A program made the translations under genes and the position numbers. Below, in pieces: positions 43,315 through 51,131 of a stretch of DNA of 64,000 nt. The notes beneath the pieces were generated by a model, which was not told the origin of the DNA, made no database searches, and saw only the letters and a list, made by a program, of their open reading frames with translations. The stretch comes from Tatumella punctata (GTDB lineage Bacteria; Pseudomonadota; Gammaproteobacteria; Enterobacterales; Enterobacteriaceae). Numbering within the stretch: the stretch's first letter is position 1; each line of letters opens with the position of its first letter. The stretch covers positions 160,915-224,914 of the forward strand of contig NZ_BAAAFW010000058.1 of NCBI RefSeq assembly GCF_039523735.1. Reading direction: 5' to 3'.

Positions 43315-43785
43315 TTACAGTTCAGCGACCAGTTTATCAACGATGTCGCTGTTAGCAGCTTCATCAACGGAACGCTCAATAATCTTCTCGGCACCCGCAA
43401 CGGCCAGCAACGCTACCTGCTTACGTAATTCTTCACGTGCACGTTTACGTTCGGCATCAATTTCGGACTGAGCCTGAGCTACGATTTTGTGACGTTCAGC
43501 TTCAGCTTCGGCTTTTGCTTCATCCAGAATCTGGGCACGACGTTTATTTGCCTGCTCGATAATGACCTGAGCATCTTCTTTGGCTTTTTTCAGCTGTTCG
43601 GACGCATTAGCCTGAGCGATATCCAGGTCTTTTTGAGCGCGTTCTGCAGAAGCGAGACTATCAGCAACTTCTTTCTGACGTTTCTCGATAGCTGCCATAA
43701 TCGGCGGCCATACGTACTTCATACAAAATGCGACGAACAGGATAAACGCAATGGCCTGGCCGAGGATTGTTGCATTAATATTCAC
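43315..43785 (-). CDS. atpF: ATP synthase F0 b subunit
   Basis: 156 residues, as in E. coli. One N-terminal membrane segment (LGQAIAFILFVAFCMKYVWP) is followed by a long charged helix rich in Ala, Glu, Lys and Arg that dimerises as the outer stalk. Located between atpE and atpH. Confidence 0.97.
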   Translation of the reverse strand: MNINATILGQAIAFILFVAFCMKYVWPPIMAAIEKRQKEVADSLASAERAQKDLDIAQANASEQLKKAKEDAQVIIEQANKRRAQILDEAKAEAEAERHKIVAQAQSEIDAERKRAREELRKQVALLAVAGAEKIIERSVDEAANSDIVDKLVAEL

Positions 43786-43901
43786 AGCACAATGCCTCTT
43801 GTTAAGTTAGCTTGCTCTGCCGTTACCAACGTATTGGTAAACGGCAGAATTCGTTCATTCGCATAAAATCGCGATATGAACAACCGTATTACCAGGCGTG
43901 A

Positions 43902-44141
<240 letters not shown>

Positions 44142-44190
44142 GACAGTCTCCAGTTTGTTTCAATAAATTCAGTAGTGTTGAGATAAAAAA

Positions 44191-45009
44191 TCAATGTTCT
44201 TCAGATGCCATCGACAGATAGACAATCGTGAGGACCATGAAAATAAACGCCTGTAACGAGATAATCAATATGTGGAAAATGGCCCATGGCACATTCAGAA
44301 CCCACTGTGACCACCACGGTAACAGTCCCGCAATCAGGATAAAGATCAGTTCACCCGCATACATGTTACCGAACAGTCGCAGACCGAGAGAAACCGGTTT
44401 GGACAGCAGGCTAACACCTTCAAGAATCAGGTTGATGGGGATAAAGATCGGGTGGTTGAAAGGCTGCAGAGTCAGTTCTTTAGTAAAACCACCCACGCCT
44501 TTCATTTTGATGCTGTAAAACAGAATCAAAATAAATACGCCCAGCGCCATAGATAATGTCACATTCACGTCAGCGGACGGCACAACACGTAATGCCGGCA
44601 AACCAAAGACATGCTCGCCCAGATAAGGCAGCAGATCGATTGGTAACAAATCCATGAAGTTCATTAAAAAGACCCAGACAAAAATAGTCAGAGCCAGCGG
44701 GGCGATAAGTTTGCTTTTGCCGTGATACATATCACGAACGTTGCCATCGACGAAACCAACAACCAGTTCAATAGCCGCCTGCAGTTTTCCCGGAACACCG
44801 CTGGTGACATGTTTTGCCACTTTACGGAACAGTACCAGAAAGACCAGACCCAGTACGACAGAGAAAAACATGGAATCCAGGTTTAACGTCCAGAAAGTTG
44901 CCGGAGCGTCGTGCGCATTCACCAACTGGAAAGTACGTAAATCAAGCTGCAAGTGTTGCAGGTGATGACTTATGTATTCCTGTGGGGTTGAGATTTCTCC
45001 TGCGGCCAT
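44191..45009 (-). CDS. atpB: ATP synthase F0 a subunit
   Basis: 272 residues with five to six membrane segments. The essential arginine is in SLGLRLFGNMYAGE, and FINFMDLLPIDLLP-like sequence (MNFMDLLPIDLLP) marks the half-channel region. It forms the proton path beside the c ring. Confidence 0.97.
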   Translation of the reverse strand: MAAGEISTPQEYISHHLQHLQLDLRTFQLVNAHDAPATFWTLNLDSMFFSVVLGLVFLVLFRKVAKHVTSGVPGKLQAAIELVVGFVDGNVRDMYHGKSKLIAPLALTIFVWVFLMNFMDLLPIDLLPYLGEHVFGLPALRVVPSADVNVTLSMALGVFILILFYSIKMKGVGGFTKELTLQPFNHPIFIPINLILEGVSLLSKPVSLGLRLFGNMYAGELIFILIAGLLPWWSQWVLNVPWAIFHILIISLQAFIFMVLTIVYLSMASEEH

Positions 45010-45017
45010 GATGCATC

Positions 45018-45398
45018 TTACCCTTTTTTGTTAATTACAACCGGTGCAATGATTTGCACCACCAGCACCGATAACCAGCTCAGTCCAAGAGGCCAAAACA
45101 CCGCCCCGAACACACCCAACGCCACAACAAGCAATACGATGGTGGTGAATACCTTGCAGACTTCACCTAATGCAAAAGTCCAGGCAACACGCCCTTTAGC
45201 CGGTGATTGCCCTTGCAGGCGCCAGGCCAGAAACGTAAACAGGACAGCCGGCAACCAGGCCGATAGCCCCCCTGCCAGAGCAGAAGCTCCCCAGTGAATG
45301 CTTTTCAAAGTAAAGAGAATACTGATGAGTAAAACGATCACCAATTGAATAAGCAGCACTGTCCTGGCTAATCTCAAACTATAAAGAGATACAGACAT
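45018..45398 (-). CDS. atpI: ATP synthase accessory protein AtpI
   Basis: 126 residues with four hydrophobic segments. It begins MSVSLYSLRLARTVLLIQLV with GGAGAG upstream. AtpI aids assembly of the c ring and is the first gene of the operon; atpB follows after eight bases. The N-terminal side faces an unusually long spacer before rsmG. Confidence 0.92.
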   Translation of the reverse strand: MSVSLYSLRLARTVLLIQLVIVLLISILFTLKSIHWGASALAGGLSAWLPAVLFTFLAWRLQGQSPAKGRVAWTFALGEVCKVFTTIVLLVVALGVFGAVFWPLGLSWLSVLVVQIIAPVVINKKG

Positions 45399-45958
45399 TA
45401 CTTTCTTACTCTCCTTTACTTATGTTGGGTATATCGTGTGTTCTACACAAACTGCTGTGATCACCCCCGAAGAGATGAACAGCAAAAGCCGTGCAAATTA
45501 TACGGGGCACTCCTGCGATTTCAATCTGTAAGTAGAGAAAAGGTGAACAATTATTTAAATTTCTTTCTGAAAAGGTGTTTTCACCAATAATCTTCGCCAA
45601 AAATCGCAGAATACAAAGAGACTGCCCGATCTGATGGCCTCTTTTCCTCGGTGTTTTATGAACCGGAGACGATACTACACCCTGAAAAAACAATTAGCCT
45701 TACATTTATTGCTGTTATTTGAACGTTAATCATTTCATTTATTTATCATTTATTTTACATACCTGCCACGGCGCAATGACCAGACCGCGTCAGTATATTA
45801 AAAAATAAAAGGAAGTTATAAAATAAACACGGGGTTTTTAGCGCAGCAGAATATGCAGTCTGATAACAATACTAATTTAACCGCAATAAATCACGTGGCA
45901 AAAAAGCAGGAATAGCAAAAAATGCAGGTGTCTTCAGAGAATCTGTCCGCAAATAATA
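45399..45958. other. Expanded spacer upstream of the atp operon
   Basis: About 560 bases without a convincing gene. It should contain the atp promoter, which I could not place by eye. The part from about 45690 is AT-rich with long A/T runs. One 95-codon minus-strand frame (45406-45693) has no ribosome-binding site, and its composition does not look like a protein. In E. coli this spacer is short and adjoins rsmG directly. Confidence 0.5.
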
Positions 45959-45959
45959 A

Positions 45960-45986
45960 AGAGGCGCTGATCGGGTCAGCGCCTCT
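45960..45986 (-). terminator. Terminator of the bacteriocin-like gene
   Basis: A perfect 11-bp stem (AGAGGCGCTGA with TCAGCGCCTCT) and a five-base loop, followed on the minus strand by TTATTATTT. It lies 75 bases past the stop of the small gene, and indicates that the gene is a separate transcription unit from the atp operon. Confidence 0.85.
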
Positions 45987-46061
45987 GACATGATACAAAT
46001 CAGTCACGTCTAAAAATGCAGATGCTAACGACAGAGAGAATAAAATCTCCCGGCTTACACA

Positions 46062-46343
46062 TCAGCTGGCCAGAAATTTTTTAGCATTATCGACAATGCT
46101 CACCACCCCAAGACCGATACCGGTCGTGGCAAGAATCGGGCTCAGACCAACAATCGCCCCGATACCTGCGCCAAGCAATGCGCCGGAGGTTTTAAAGCTC
46201 AGCGACTGGCCTTTAAGGGCACCGACCCCGGCATCAACGATAGAGCCAATGGTGAAACCCAGTAAGCCACCGACAGGTCCGGTAACCAGAGTAAACAAAC
46301 CACCACTGATCTGAGTGGTTTCTGTTATTGAAAGTTCTTTCAT
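46062..46343 (-). CDS. Double-glycine-leader bacteriocin-like peptide (class II / Blp type)
   Basis: 93 residues. The first 15, MKELSITETTQISGG, have the form of a double-glycine leader as in colicin V and other class II bacteriocins: acidic and hydrophobic residues, then GG at 14-15. Cleavage would release a 78-residue, cysteine-free, glycine-rich peptide with two hydrophobic stretches (about 16-43 and 54-83) full of GxxxG-like spacings (GALLGAGIGAIVGL), suited to membrane insertion. A good ribosome-binding site (AAGGAT) and own terminator support real expression. No immunity, peptidase-ABC exporter or partner peptide gene lies in the window. Alternatives are a self-acting or regulatory peptide. 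Family by leader and composition is likely; activity is unproven. Confidence 0.75.
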   Translation of the reverse strand: MKELSITETTQISGGLFTLVTGPVGGLLGFTIGSIVDAGVGALKGQSLSFKTSGALLGAGIGAIVGLSPILATTGIGLGVVSIVDNAKKFLAS

Positions 46344-46898
46344 GTAATATCCTTATTTTCAGAAGATAAATACTGTTCCGGTGTTAACAATATTGTCCGG
46401 CCCGGTAACAGCCGGGTAACCTTACCCGCTGGCACACTAAATCAAATAAAATACTTAGTAAACAAAAGGATAATTATTAATAAATTCTGATTTGTCTTTA
46501 TTTCATATCGTTCATTAGTCATCAGTTTTTCTGTTTAATTAAGGAATAATAATTACAGACCGCATGGCAGATAATCAGGTAACTTCAGGAAACCATGGCA
46601 GGAAACGAATAAAAACATAATAAAATCATGATGATAAAAATTTTTTCAGGAAGCGCTGTTTATCCGGACTGAATAAACTGAATAAAACAGCACACCGGAA
46701 AAAATCTGTCCCCCGGAATACACATCTGTCCAGACAGACGAATATATCCGGCAAGTAATTAGCATGCTATTTATTAACGTAAAGTGATTTGTTAGCGGAT
46801 ATCTGCTGAGATACAGACCCGCAGGCAGCGGCAGAGAGTGTGAAATGAATTATTTCTGTGGTTCCGGCAGCCATTAACAGTTACAAATATCGTACTTA

Positions 46899-46936
46899 AA
46901 TATATTTTATGTGATTTTTATCACATAAAATATATT
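46899..46936. promoter_or_regulatory. Perfect 16-bp inverted repeat containing a consensus CRP site
   Basis: Arms 46899-46914 and 46921-46936 are exact inverted repeats separated by TTTTTA. The centre is TGTGA-N6-TCACA (46910-46914 and 46921-46925), the full CRP consensus core. It lies about 570 bases upstream of the bacteriocin-like gene and just past rsmG, so its target promoter is unclear. As RNA it would form a strong AT-rich hairpin, so a role in ending rsmG transcripts is an alternative. Confidence 0.6.
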
Positions 46937-46938
46937 CT

Positions 46939-46969
46939 CCCGGCGGCAGCGCCCTGCCCTGCCGCCGGG
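46939..46969 (-). terminator. GC-rich hairpin after rsmG
   Basis: CCCGGCGGCAG (46939-46949) pairs perfectly with 46959-46969 around a nine-base loop, ten bases after the rsmG stop. Downstream on the minus strand is AGAATATATTTTATG, AT-rich but not a pure T-run. It is a probable terminator of mnmG-rsmG, separating them from the inserted segment. Confidence 0.65.
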
Positions 46970-46978
46970 CAGGCCGAT

Positions 46979-47599
46979 TTATTTTTGCTTTAAAATAACC
47001 AGATGACGTTCACCTTCCAGCTCAGGGACCTGTAGCGAGACCAGTTTTTCAACACTCAGGTTTGCGGGTAATTCCGCCAGCTCATCTTCGGGCACAACAC
47101 CTTTTAACGCATAAAAACGTCCCTGCGCAGGTGCGGGTAAATGATGACACCAGCTGACCATATCCTGCAGTGAAGCAAATGCCCGACTAATCACCCCGTC
47201 AAACAGTGGCTGATCGGTAAATGCCTCTGCCCTGCTCTGTACCGGAATAATATTGTCCAGTTTAAGCTCATGCTGCACCTGGCGTAAAAAGCGGACCCGT
47301 TTCCCCAGACTGTCGAGCAGAGTGAAACTGGCTTCAGGACAGACAATCGCCAGTGGAATTCCCGGCAAACCGGGGCCGGTACCGACATCGATAAATTTGT
47401 TCCCTTTCAGATACGGTGCAACCACAATGCTGTCCATAATGTGACGAACAAGCATCTGCTGCGGATCACGAACCGAGGTCAGGTTATAAGCTTTATTCCA
47501 TTTATCCAGTAAGCCCACATAACTGACCAGTTGCTGTTTTTGCTGATCGGTTAAGGAAATACCGGCCTTACTGAGTAATGCGGAGAGAGTATTAATCAC
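46979..47599 (-). CDS. rsmG: 16S rRNA (guanine527-N7)-methyltransferase
   Basis: 206 residues from a GTG at 47599, preceded by AGGAA. This start aligns with E. coli RsmG (VINTLSALLSKAGISLTDQQ versus [20 protein letters not shown]). A longer frame to 47665 has no homologous extension. The SAM-binding motif is FIDVGTGPGLPGIPLAI, followed by LLDSLGKRVRFLRQVQ and FDGVISRAFASL. It methylates G527 of 16S rRNA in the 530 loop. It follows mnmG after a 58-base gap. Confidence 0.95.
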   Translation of the reverse strand: MINTLSALLSKAGISLTDQQKQQLVSYVGLLDKWNKAYNLTSVRDPQQMLVRHIMDSIVVAPYLKGNKFIDVGTGPGLPGIPLAIVCPEASFTLLDSLGKRVRFLRQVQHELKLDNIIPVQSRAEAFTDQPLFDGVISRAFASLQDMVSWCHHLPAPAQGRFYALKGVVPEDELAELPANLSVEKLVSLQVPELEGERHLVILKQK

Positions 47600-47657
47600 G
47601 GGGAAATTCCTGTTGTCAGGGGCAGCCTTACAGCGGCCCCTGTTTATAGCTGAGGGC

Positions 47658-49547
47658 TCAGGCACTTTTACGCAGCAGGCCCTGTTTTTTCAGATAGATC
47701 AATAAAATTGAGATTGCGGCCGGAGTGATCCCGGAAATGCGCGATGCCTGACCAATTGACGATGGTTTATGATCGTTAAGCTTGGCAATCACTTCATTTG
47801 AAAGTCCGCTGACATTCCGGTAATCAAGGTCAACCGGCAACAGGGTATTCTCATTACGCTGCTGACGTTCAATCTCTTCTTTCTGACGGGCAATATACCC
47901 TTCGTATTTCACCTGAATTTCCACCTGCTCAGCAGCCAGTGGATCGCTGACCGCTGGCCCGAAAGCAGGCAATGACATCAGCTGAGAATAGGTCATTTCA
48001 GGGCGACGCAGTAAATCTTCGCCATTGGCTTCTTTTGTCAGTCCGGTACTCAGCAGTGAATTAACCTGCGAGACAATATCCGATTTAGGATGAACGTGAA
48101 TATCCCGTAAACGCTGACGTTCCAGTTCAATCGATTCCAGTTTCTTATTGAAACTGGCCCAGCGTTCATCATTCACTAACCCCAATTCACGGCCGATGGA
48201 CGTTAAGCGTAAATCGGCGTTATCTTCACGCAGCATCAGACGATATTCTGCACGTGAGGTAAACATACGGTAGGGTTCTTTGGTTCCCAGGGTACAGAGG
48301 TCATCCACCAGCACACCGAGATACGCTTCATCACGACGCGGCGTCCAGCCTTCTTTGTCCGCAGAAAAACGCCCGGCATTTAACCCTGCCAGTAATCCCT
48401 GGGCCGCAGCTTCTTCATAGCCGGTAGTGCCGTTAATCTGCCCGGCAAAAAACAGACCGTGGATATATTTACTTTCCAGGGTCGGTTTCAGGTCACGCGG
48501 GTCGAAGAAATCATATTCAATGGCATAACCCGGACGGATAATCTTTGCATTTTCCAGGCCCTGCATAGAACGGACGATTTTCATCTGTACATCAAATGGC
48601 AGACTGGTAGAAATACCGTTCGGGTAAATTTCGTTGCTGGTCAGCCCTTCCGGTTCGAGGAAGATCTGATGCGCATTACGATCGGCAAAACGCATCACCT
48701 TGTCTTCAATTGACGGACAGTAACGTGGCCCGATCCCTTCGATCACTCCGGCATACATCGGGCTGCGATCGAGGTTATCACGGATCACATCATGGGTTTT
48801 TTCATTGGTATGAGTGATATAACAGGCCATCTGTGCCGGATGATCGGATGCTTTCCCCATAAACGAGAACACAGGCACCGGATTATCACCATGCTGTGCA
48901 GCCAGCACAGAAAAATCGATGGTTCTGGCATCGATACGCGGCGGTGTACCGGTTTTCAGACGACTGACCCGTAAAGGCAATTCACGCAGTCTGCGGGATA
49001 ACGGGATAGATGGCGGATCGCCGGCACGACCACCACTGTAATTATCCAGTCCGATATGAATTTTTCCGTCAAGGAAAGTCCCGACGGTCAGTACCACGGC
49101 TTTAGCACGGAAACGGAGCCCCATCTGAGTTACAGCACCAACGACCTGATCGTTTTCCACAATCAGATCTTCAACGGCCTGCTGGAAGATCATCAGGTTT
49201 GGCTGGTTTTCCAGTGCGGTACGTACAGCCTGCCGATAGAGTACTCTGTCAGCCTGTGCCCGTGTAGCACGCACCGCAGGGCCTTTGCTGCTGTTTAGTA
49301 TTCTAAACTGGATGCCCGATTTATCGATAGCTTCGGCCATCAGGCCACCCAGCGCATCGACTTCTTTCACCAGATGCCCTTTGCCGATCCCACCGATCGC
49401 CGGATTACATGACATTTGTCCCAGCGTATCGATATTGTGGGTCAGTAGCAGGGTTTGCTGACCCATTCGGGCAGCGGCCATTGCGGCTTCTGTTCCCGCA
49501 TGACCACCACCAATGATGATGACGTCAAAAGGATCTGGATAAAACAT
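47658..49547 (-). CDS. mnmG: tRNA uridine-5-carboxymethylaminomethyl modification enzyme MnmG
   Basis: 629 residues from the ATG at 49547 (MFYPDPFDVIIIGGGHAGTE), with GAGGT upstream, exactly the E. coli length; the longer frame to 49619 would run into oriC. FAD-binding GGGHAGTEAA, CNPAIGGIGKGHL, and C-terminal helical domain (SRISGITPAAISILLIYLKK). With MnmE it modifies the wobble uridine of several tRNAs. Its divergent-facing promoter and transcription next to oriC are known to influence initiation in E. coli. Confidence 0.97.
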   Translation of the reverse strand: MFYPDPFDVIIIGGGHAGTEAAMAAARMGQQTLLLTHNIDTLGQMSCNPAIGGIGKGHLVKEVDALGGLMAEAIDKSGIQFRILNSSKGPAVRATRAQADRVLYRQAVRTALENQPNLMIFQQAVEDLIVENDQVVGAVTQMGLRFRAKAVVLTVGTFLDGKIHIGLDNYSGGRAGDPPSIPLSRRLRELPLRVSRLKTGTPPRIDARTIDFSVLAAQHGDNPVPVFSFMGKASDHPAQMACYITHTNEKTHDVIRDNLDRSPMYAGVIEGIGPRYCPSIEDKVMRFADRNAHQIFLEPEGLTSNEIYPNGISTSLPFDVQMKIVRSMQGLENAKIIRPGYAIEYDFFDPRDLKPTLESKYIHGLFFAGQINGTTGYEEAAAQGLLAGLNAGRFSADKEGWTPRRDEAYLGVLVDDLCTLGTKEPYRMFTSRAEYRLMLREDNADLRLTSIGRELGLVNDERWASFNKKLESIELERQRLRDIHVHPKSDIVSQVNSLLSTGLTKEANGEDLLRRPEMTYSQLMSLPAFGPAVSDPLAAEQVEIQVKYEGYIARQKEEIERQQRNENTLLPVDLDYRNVSGLSNEVIAKLNDHKPSSIGQASRISGITPAAISILLIYLKKQGLLRKSA

Positions 49548-49632
49548 GAAACGATACCTCGGTAGATTAACGGTTGGGAGCATATCCCGGCAGTGGATTC
49601 TACTTAAATTCCAGCGCATGGGAAAGTGGCAG

Positions 49633-49900
49633 GATCGTAAGGGTTTAAAAGAAAGATCTTTATTTTATGTATGATCTTTCTGTTAGATCTCTTATTAGGA
49701 TCGCCCGATCCTGTGGGTAAGTGTCAATTCTTTATAGTTAACAGCAGTCTGAGATAGATCCAATGCTGTGAATGATCGGTTGATCCGTAACGTATAAGCT
49801 GAGATCAAAATCGCTACTTATACACAGCACAAAAAATCGCCATCGGTTATTCATTGGATAACTACCGGTTATCAGCACAATAAAGGGGTACTTATCCACA
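49633..49900. other. Chromosomal replication origin oriC
   Basis: It lies between mnmG and mioC, as in E. coli. Three AT-rich 13-mers beginning GATCT are at 49655-49667, 49673-49685 and 49686-49698; the last (GATCTCTTATTAG) is identical to the E. coli right 13-mer. DnaA boxes: R1 position TGTGGGTAA (49712-49720, one change from TGTGGATAA), R2 TTATACACA (49818-49826), R3 position ATTGGATAA (49853-49861) and R4 TTATCCACA (49892-49900, perfect). At least ten GATC sites occur between 49633 and 49806, as expected for Dam/SeqA control. The shared phrase GATAACTACCGGTT matches E. coli oriC. Integration host factor site not placed precisely. Confidence 0.97.
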
Positions 49901-49984
49901 GAGCCCGGGAAAAAAAACAGTAAAAAACAGGACAATTGACCGTGGATCCTCATAAATAAACGATCAACAACCGTGTCAGTGATC

Positions 49985-50425
49985 TCAAATCAGGCTTTTC
50001 CAGTCGGCTAACCACTCGCTGGCCGGATCTTCCGGGACATCATGTTGCAGAACATCAATTTCCAGACGATCGCCGATCCTGGTGGCCCCAAGGGACTGCA
50101 GTAGTTGATCAATACTTCTGATCGCGCCACAAAACAGATCATACTCATGATTACCTAAGCCGATAGCACCATAGCGTACCGCGGAAAGATCCGGTTGCTG
50201 TTCTTTTAATTGTTCAAAGAACGGTAAAAGATTGTCCGGGACTTCACCGGCACCATGGGTTGAGGTTATCAGTAACCAGGTTCCGGTGACTGGCAGGTCA
50301 TCAAGCGCCGGGCCATGCAGAATTTCAGACGAAATTTCTTCCTGTTCGAGTAATGCTGCTAATTCTTCAGCCACATATTCGGCACTTCCCAGGGTGCTGC
50401 CTGTGATAAACGTGATATCCGCCAT
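49985..50425 (-). CDS. mioC: Flavodoxin-like protein MioC
   Basis: 146 residues from the ATG at 50425 with GAGGGAAG upstream; it starts MADITFITGSTLGSAEYVAE, as in E. coli. The FMN-binding loop is TGSTLGSAE, with SSTHGAGEVPDNL-like sequence (TSTHGAGEVPDN) and YGAIGLGNHEYDLFCGA. MioC is a small FMN flavodoxin reported to support biotin synthase. Transcription runs from here into oriC and is known to be repressed by DnaA; DnaA boxes are present upstream. Confidence 0.95.
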   Translation of the reverse strand: MADITFITGSTLGSAEYVAEELAALLEQEEISSEILHGPALDDLPVTGTWLLITSTHGAGEVPDNLLPFFEQLKEQQPDLSAVRYGAIGLGNHEYDLFCGAIRSIDQLLQSLGATRIGDRLEIDVLQHDVPEDPASEWLADWKSLI

Positions 50426-50481
50426 CAGTCTTCCCTCAGTAAAAGGCAGCATTGTACGCTGTGATCAAGCCGTGATCCACC

Positions 50482-50566
50482 TGTGGACAACAAGGTTATT
50501 CATTTTTATTTTACGGGGAAATTGCAGAGAAAGCAGGGACCTGGTGGATGGATAAGGTTATCCACA
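50482..50566. promoter_or_regulatory. DnaA boxes in the mioC promoter region
   Basis: A perfect DnaA box TTATCCACA is at 50558-50566 and a one-mismatch box (TTGTCCACA on the minus strand) at 50482-50490, between mioC and asnC. DnaA binding at the mioC promoter is established in E. coli. Confidence 0.7.
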
Positions 50567-50579
50567 CAGATCTGTCTGA

Positions 50580-51044
50580 TCAGGGCTTTATCGTACGGCT
50601 GATAGGGTTTTGCAGGGAGATAAGTGTTTCTGTGGACTGAATTTCATCAATGGTCTGAATCTTATTGATCAGCACCTGTTGCAGAGCATCAATAGAGCGG
50701 CACATCACTTTAATAAAAATACTGTAATGTCCGGTGGTGTACCAGGCTTCAACCACTTCATCCAGCGCCCGGAGTTTGCTCAGGGCTGCCGGATAATCAC
50801 GGGCACTCTTCAGAATAATACCGATAAAACAGCACACATCGAATCCCAGTTTTCTTGGGTCAACATCAATACGGGTGCCGAGAATAATACCGGCCTGACG
50901 CATTTTTTCGACCCTGACATGAACAGTGCCTGCGCTGACATTAAACTGTTTTGCCAGCTCTGCGTAGGCGGTTCTGGCATTATTAAGTAATACGTTCAGG
51001 ATATCGCGATCGAGTTGATCCAGTTGCAGCATATCGGCCATCAT
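50580..51044 (-). CDS. asnC: Lrp/AsnC-family transcriptional regulator AsnC
   Basis: 154 residues. N-terminal winged helix-turn-helix (LDQLDRDILNVLLNNARTAY, VSAGTVHVRVEKMRQAGII) and C-terminal RAM effector domain (CFIGIILKSARDYPAALSKL), closing IQSTETLISLQNPISRTIKP nearly as in E. coli. AsnC responds to asparagine and activates the divergent asnA in E. coli. Here asnA is missing; viaA lies 87 bases upstream on the same strand. AsnC must therefore act on asnA elsewhere, on other targets or on itself. Confidence 0.95.
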   Translation of the reverse strand: MMADMLQLDQLDRDILNVLLNNARTAYAELAKQFNVSAGTVHVRVEKMRQAGIILGTRIDVDPRKLGFDVCCFIGIILKSARDYPAALSKLRALDEVVEAWYTTGHYSIFIKVMCRSIDALQQVLINKIQTIDEIQSTETLISLQNPISRTIKP

Positions 51045-51131
51045 TTGTCCTTTCTAAATCTGTCGCGGGCGGTGTGTTCTGCCGTCCCCCTGGGATGATG
51101 TATTGACAGTAATCCGGGAAATATCCGCTGT

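Larger units (their letters stand above)
46344..46978. other. AT-rich spacer between the bacteriocin-like gene and rsmG
   Basis: About 630 bases with only tiny frames of 10 to 18 codons, none with a good start site. Composition is clearly more AT-rich than neighbouring genes between 46440 and 46680. It holds a perfect CRP-like palindrome and a GC-rich hairpin near rsmG, both listed separately, and presumably the promoter of the small peptide gene. Confidence 0.55.

Noticed and set aside
45406..45693. A 95-codon minus-strand frame upstream of atpI
   Set aside because: No ribosome-binding site, unlikely amino-acid make-up, overlaps the expected atp promoter region and resembles no family I know.
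46564..46620. An 18-codon plus-strand frame as a possible second bacteriocin peptide or immunity gene
   Set aside because: The nearest purine-rich site is too far from the ATG, the product is basic without a leader or membrane segment, and frames this short are expected by chance.
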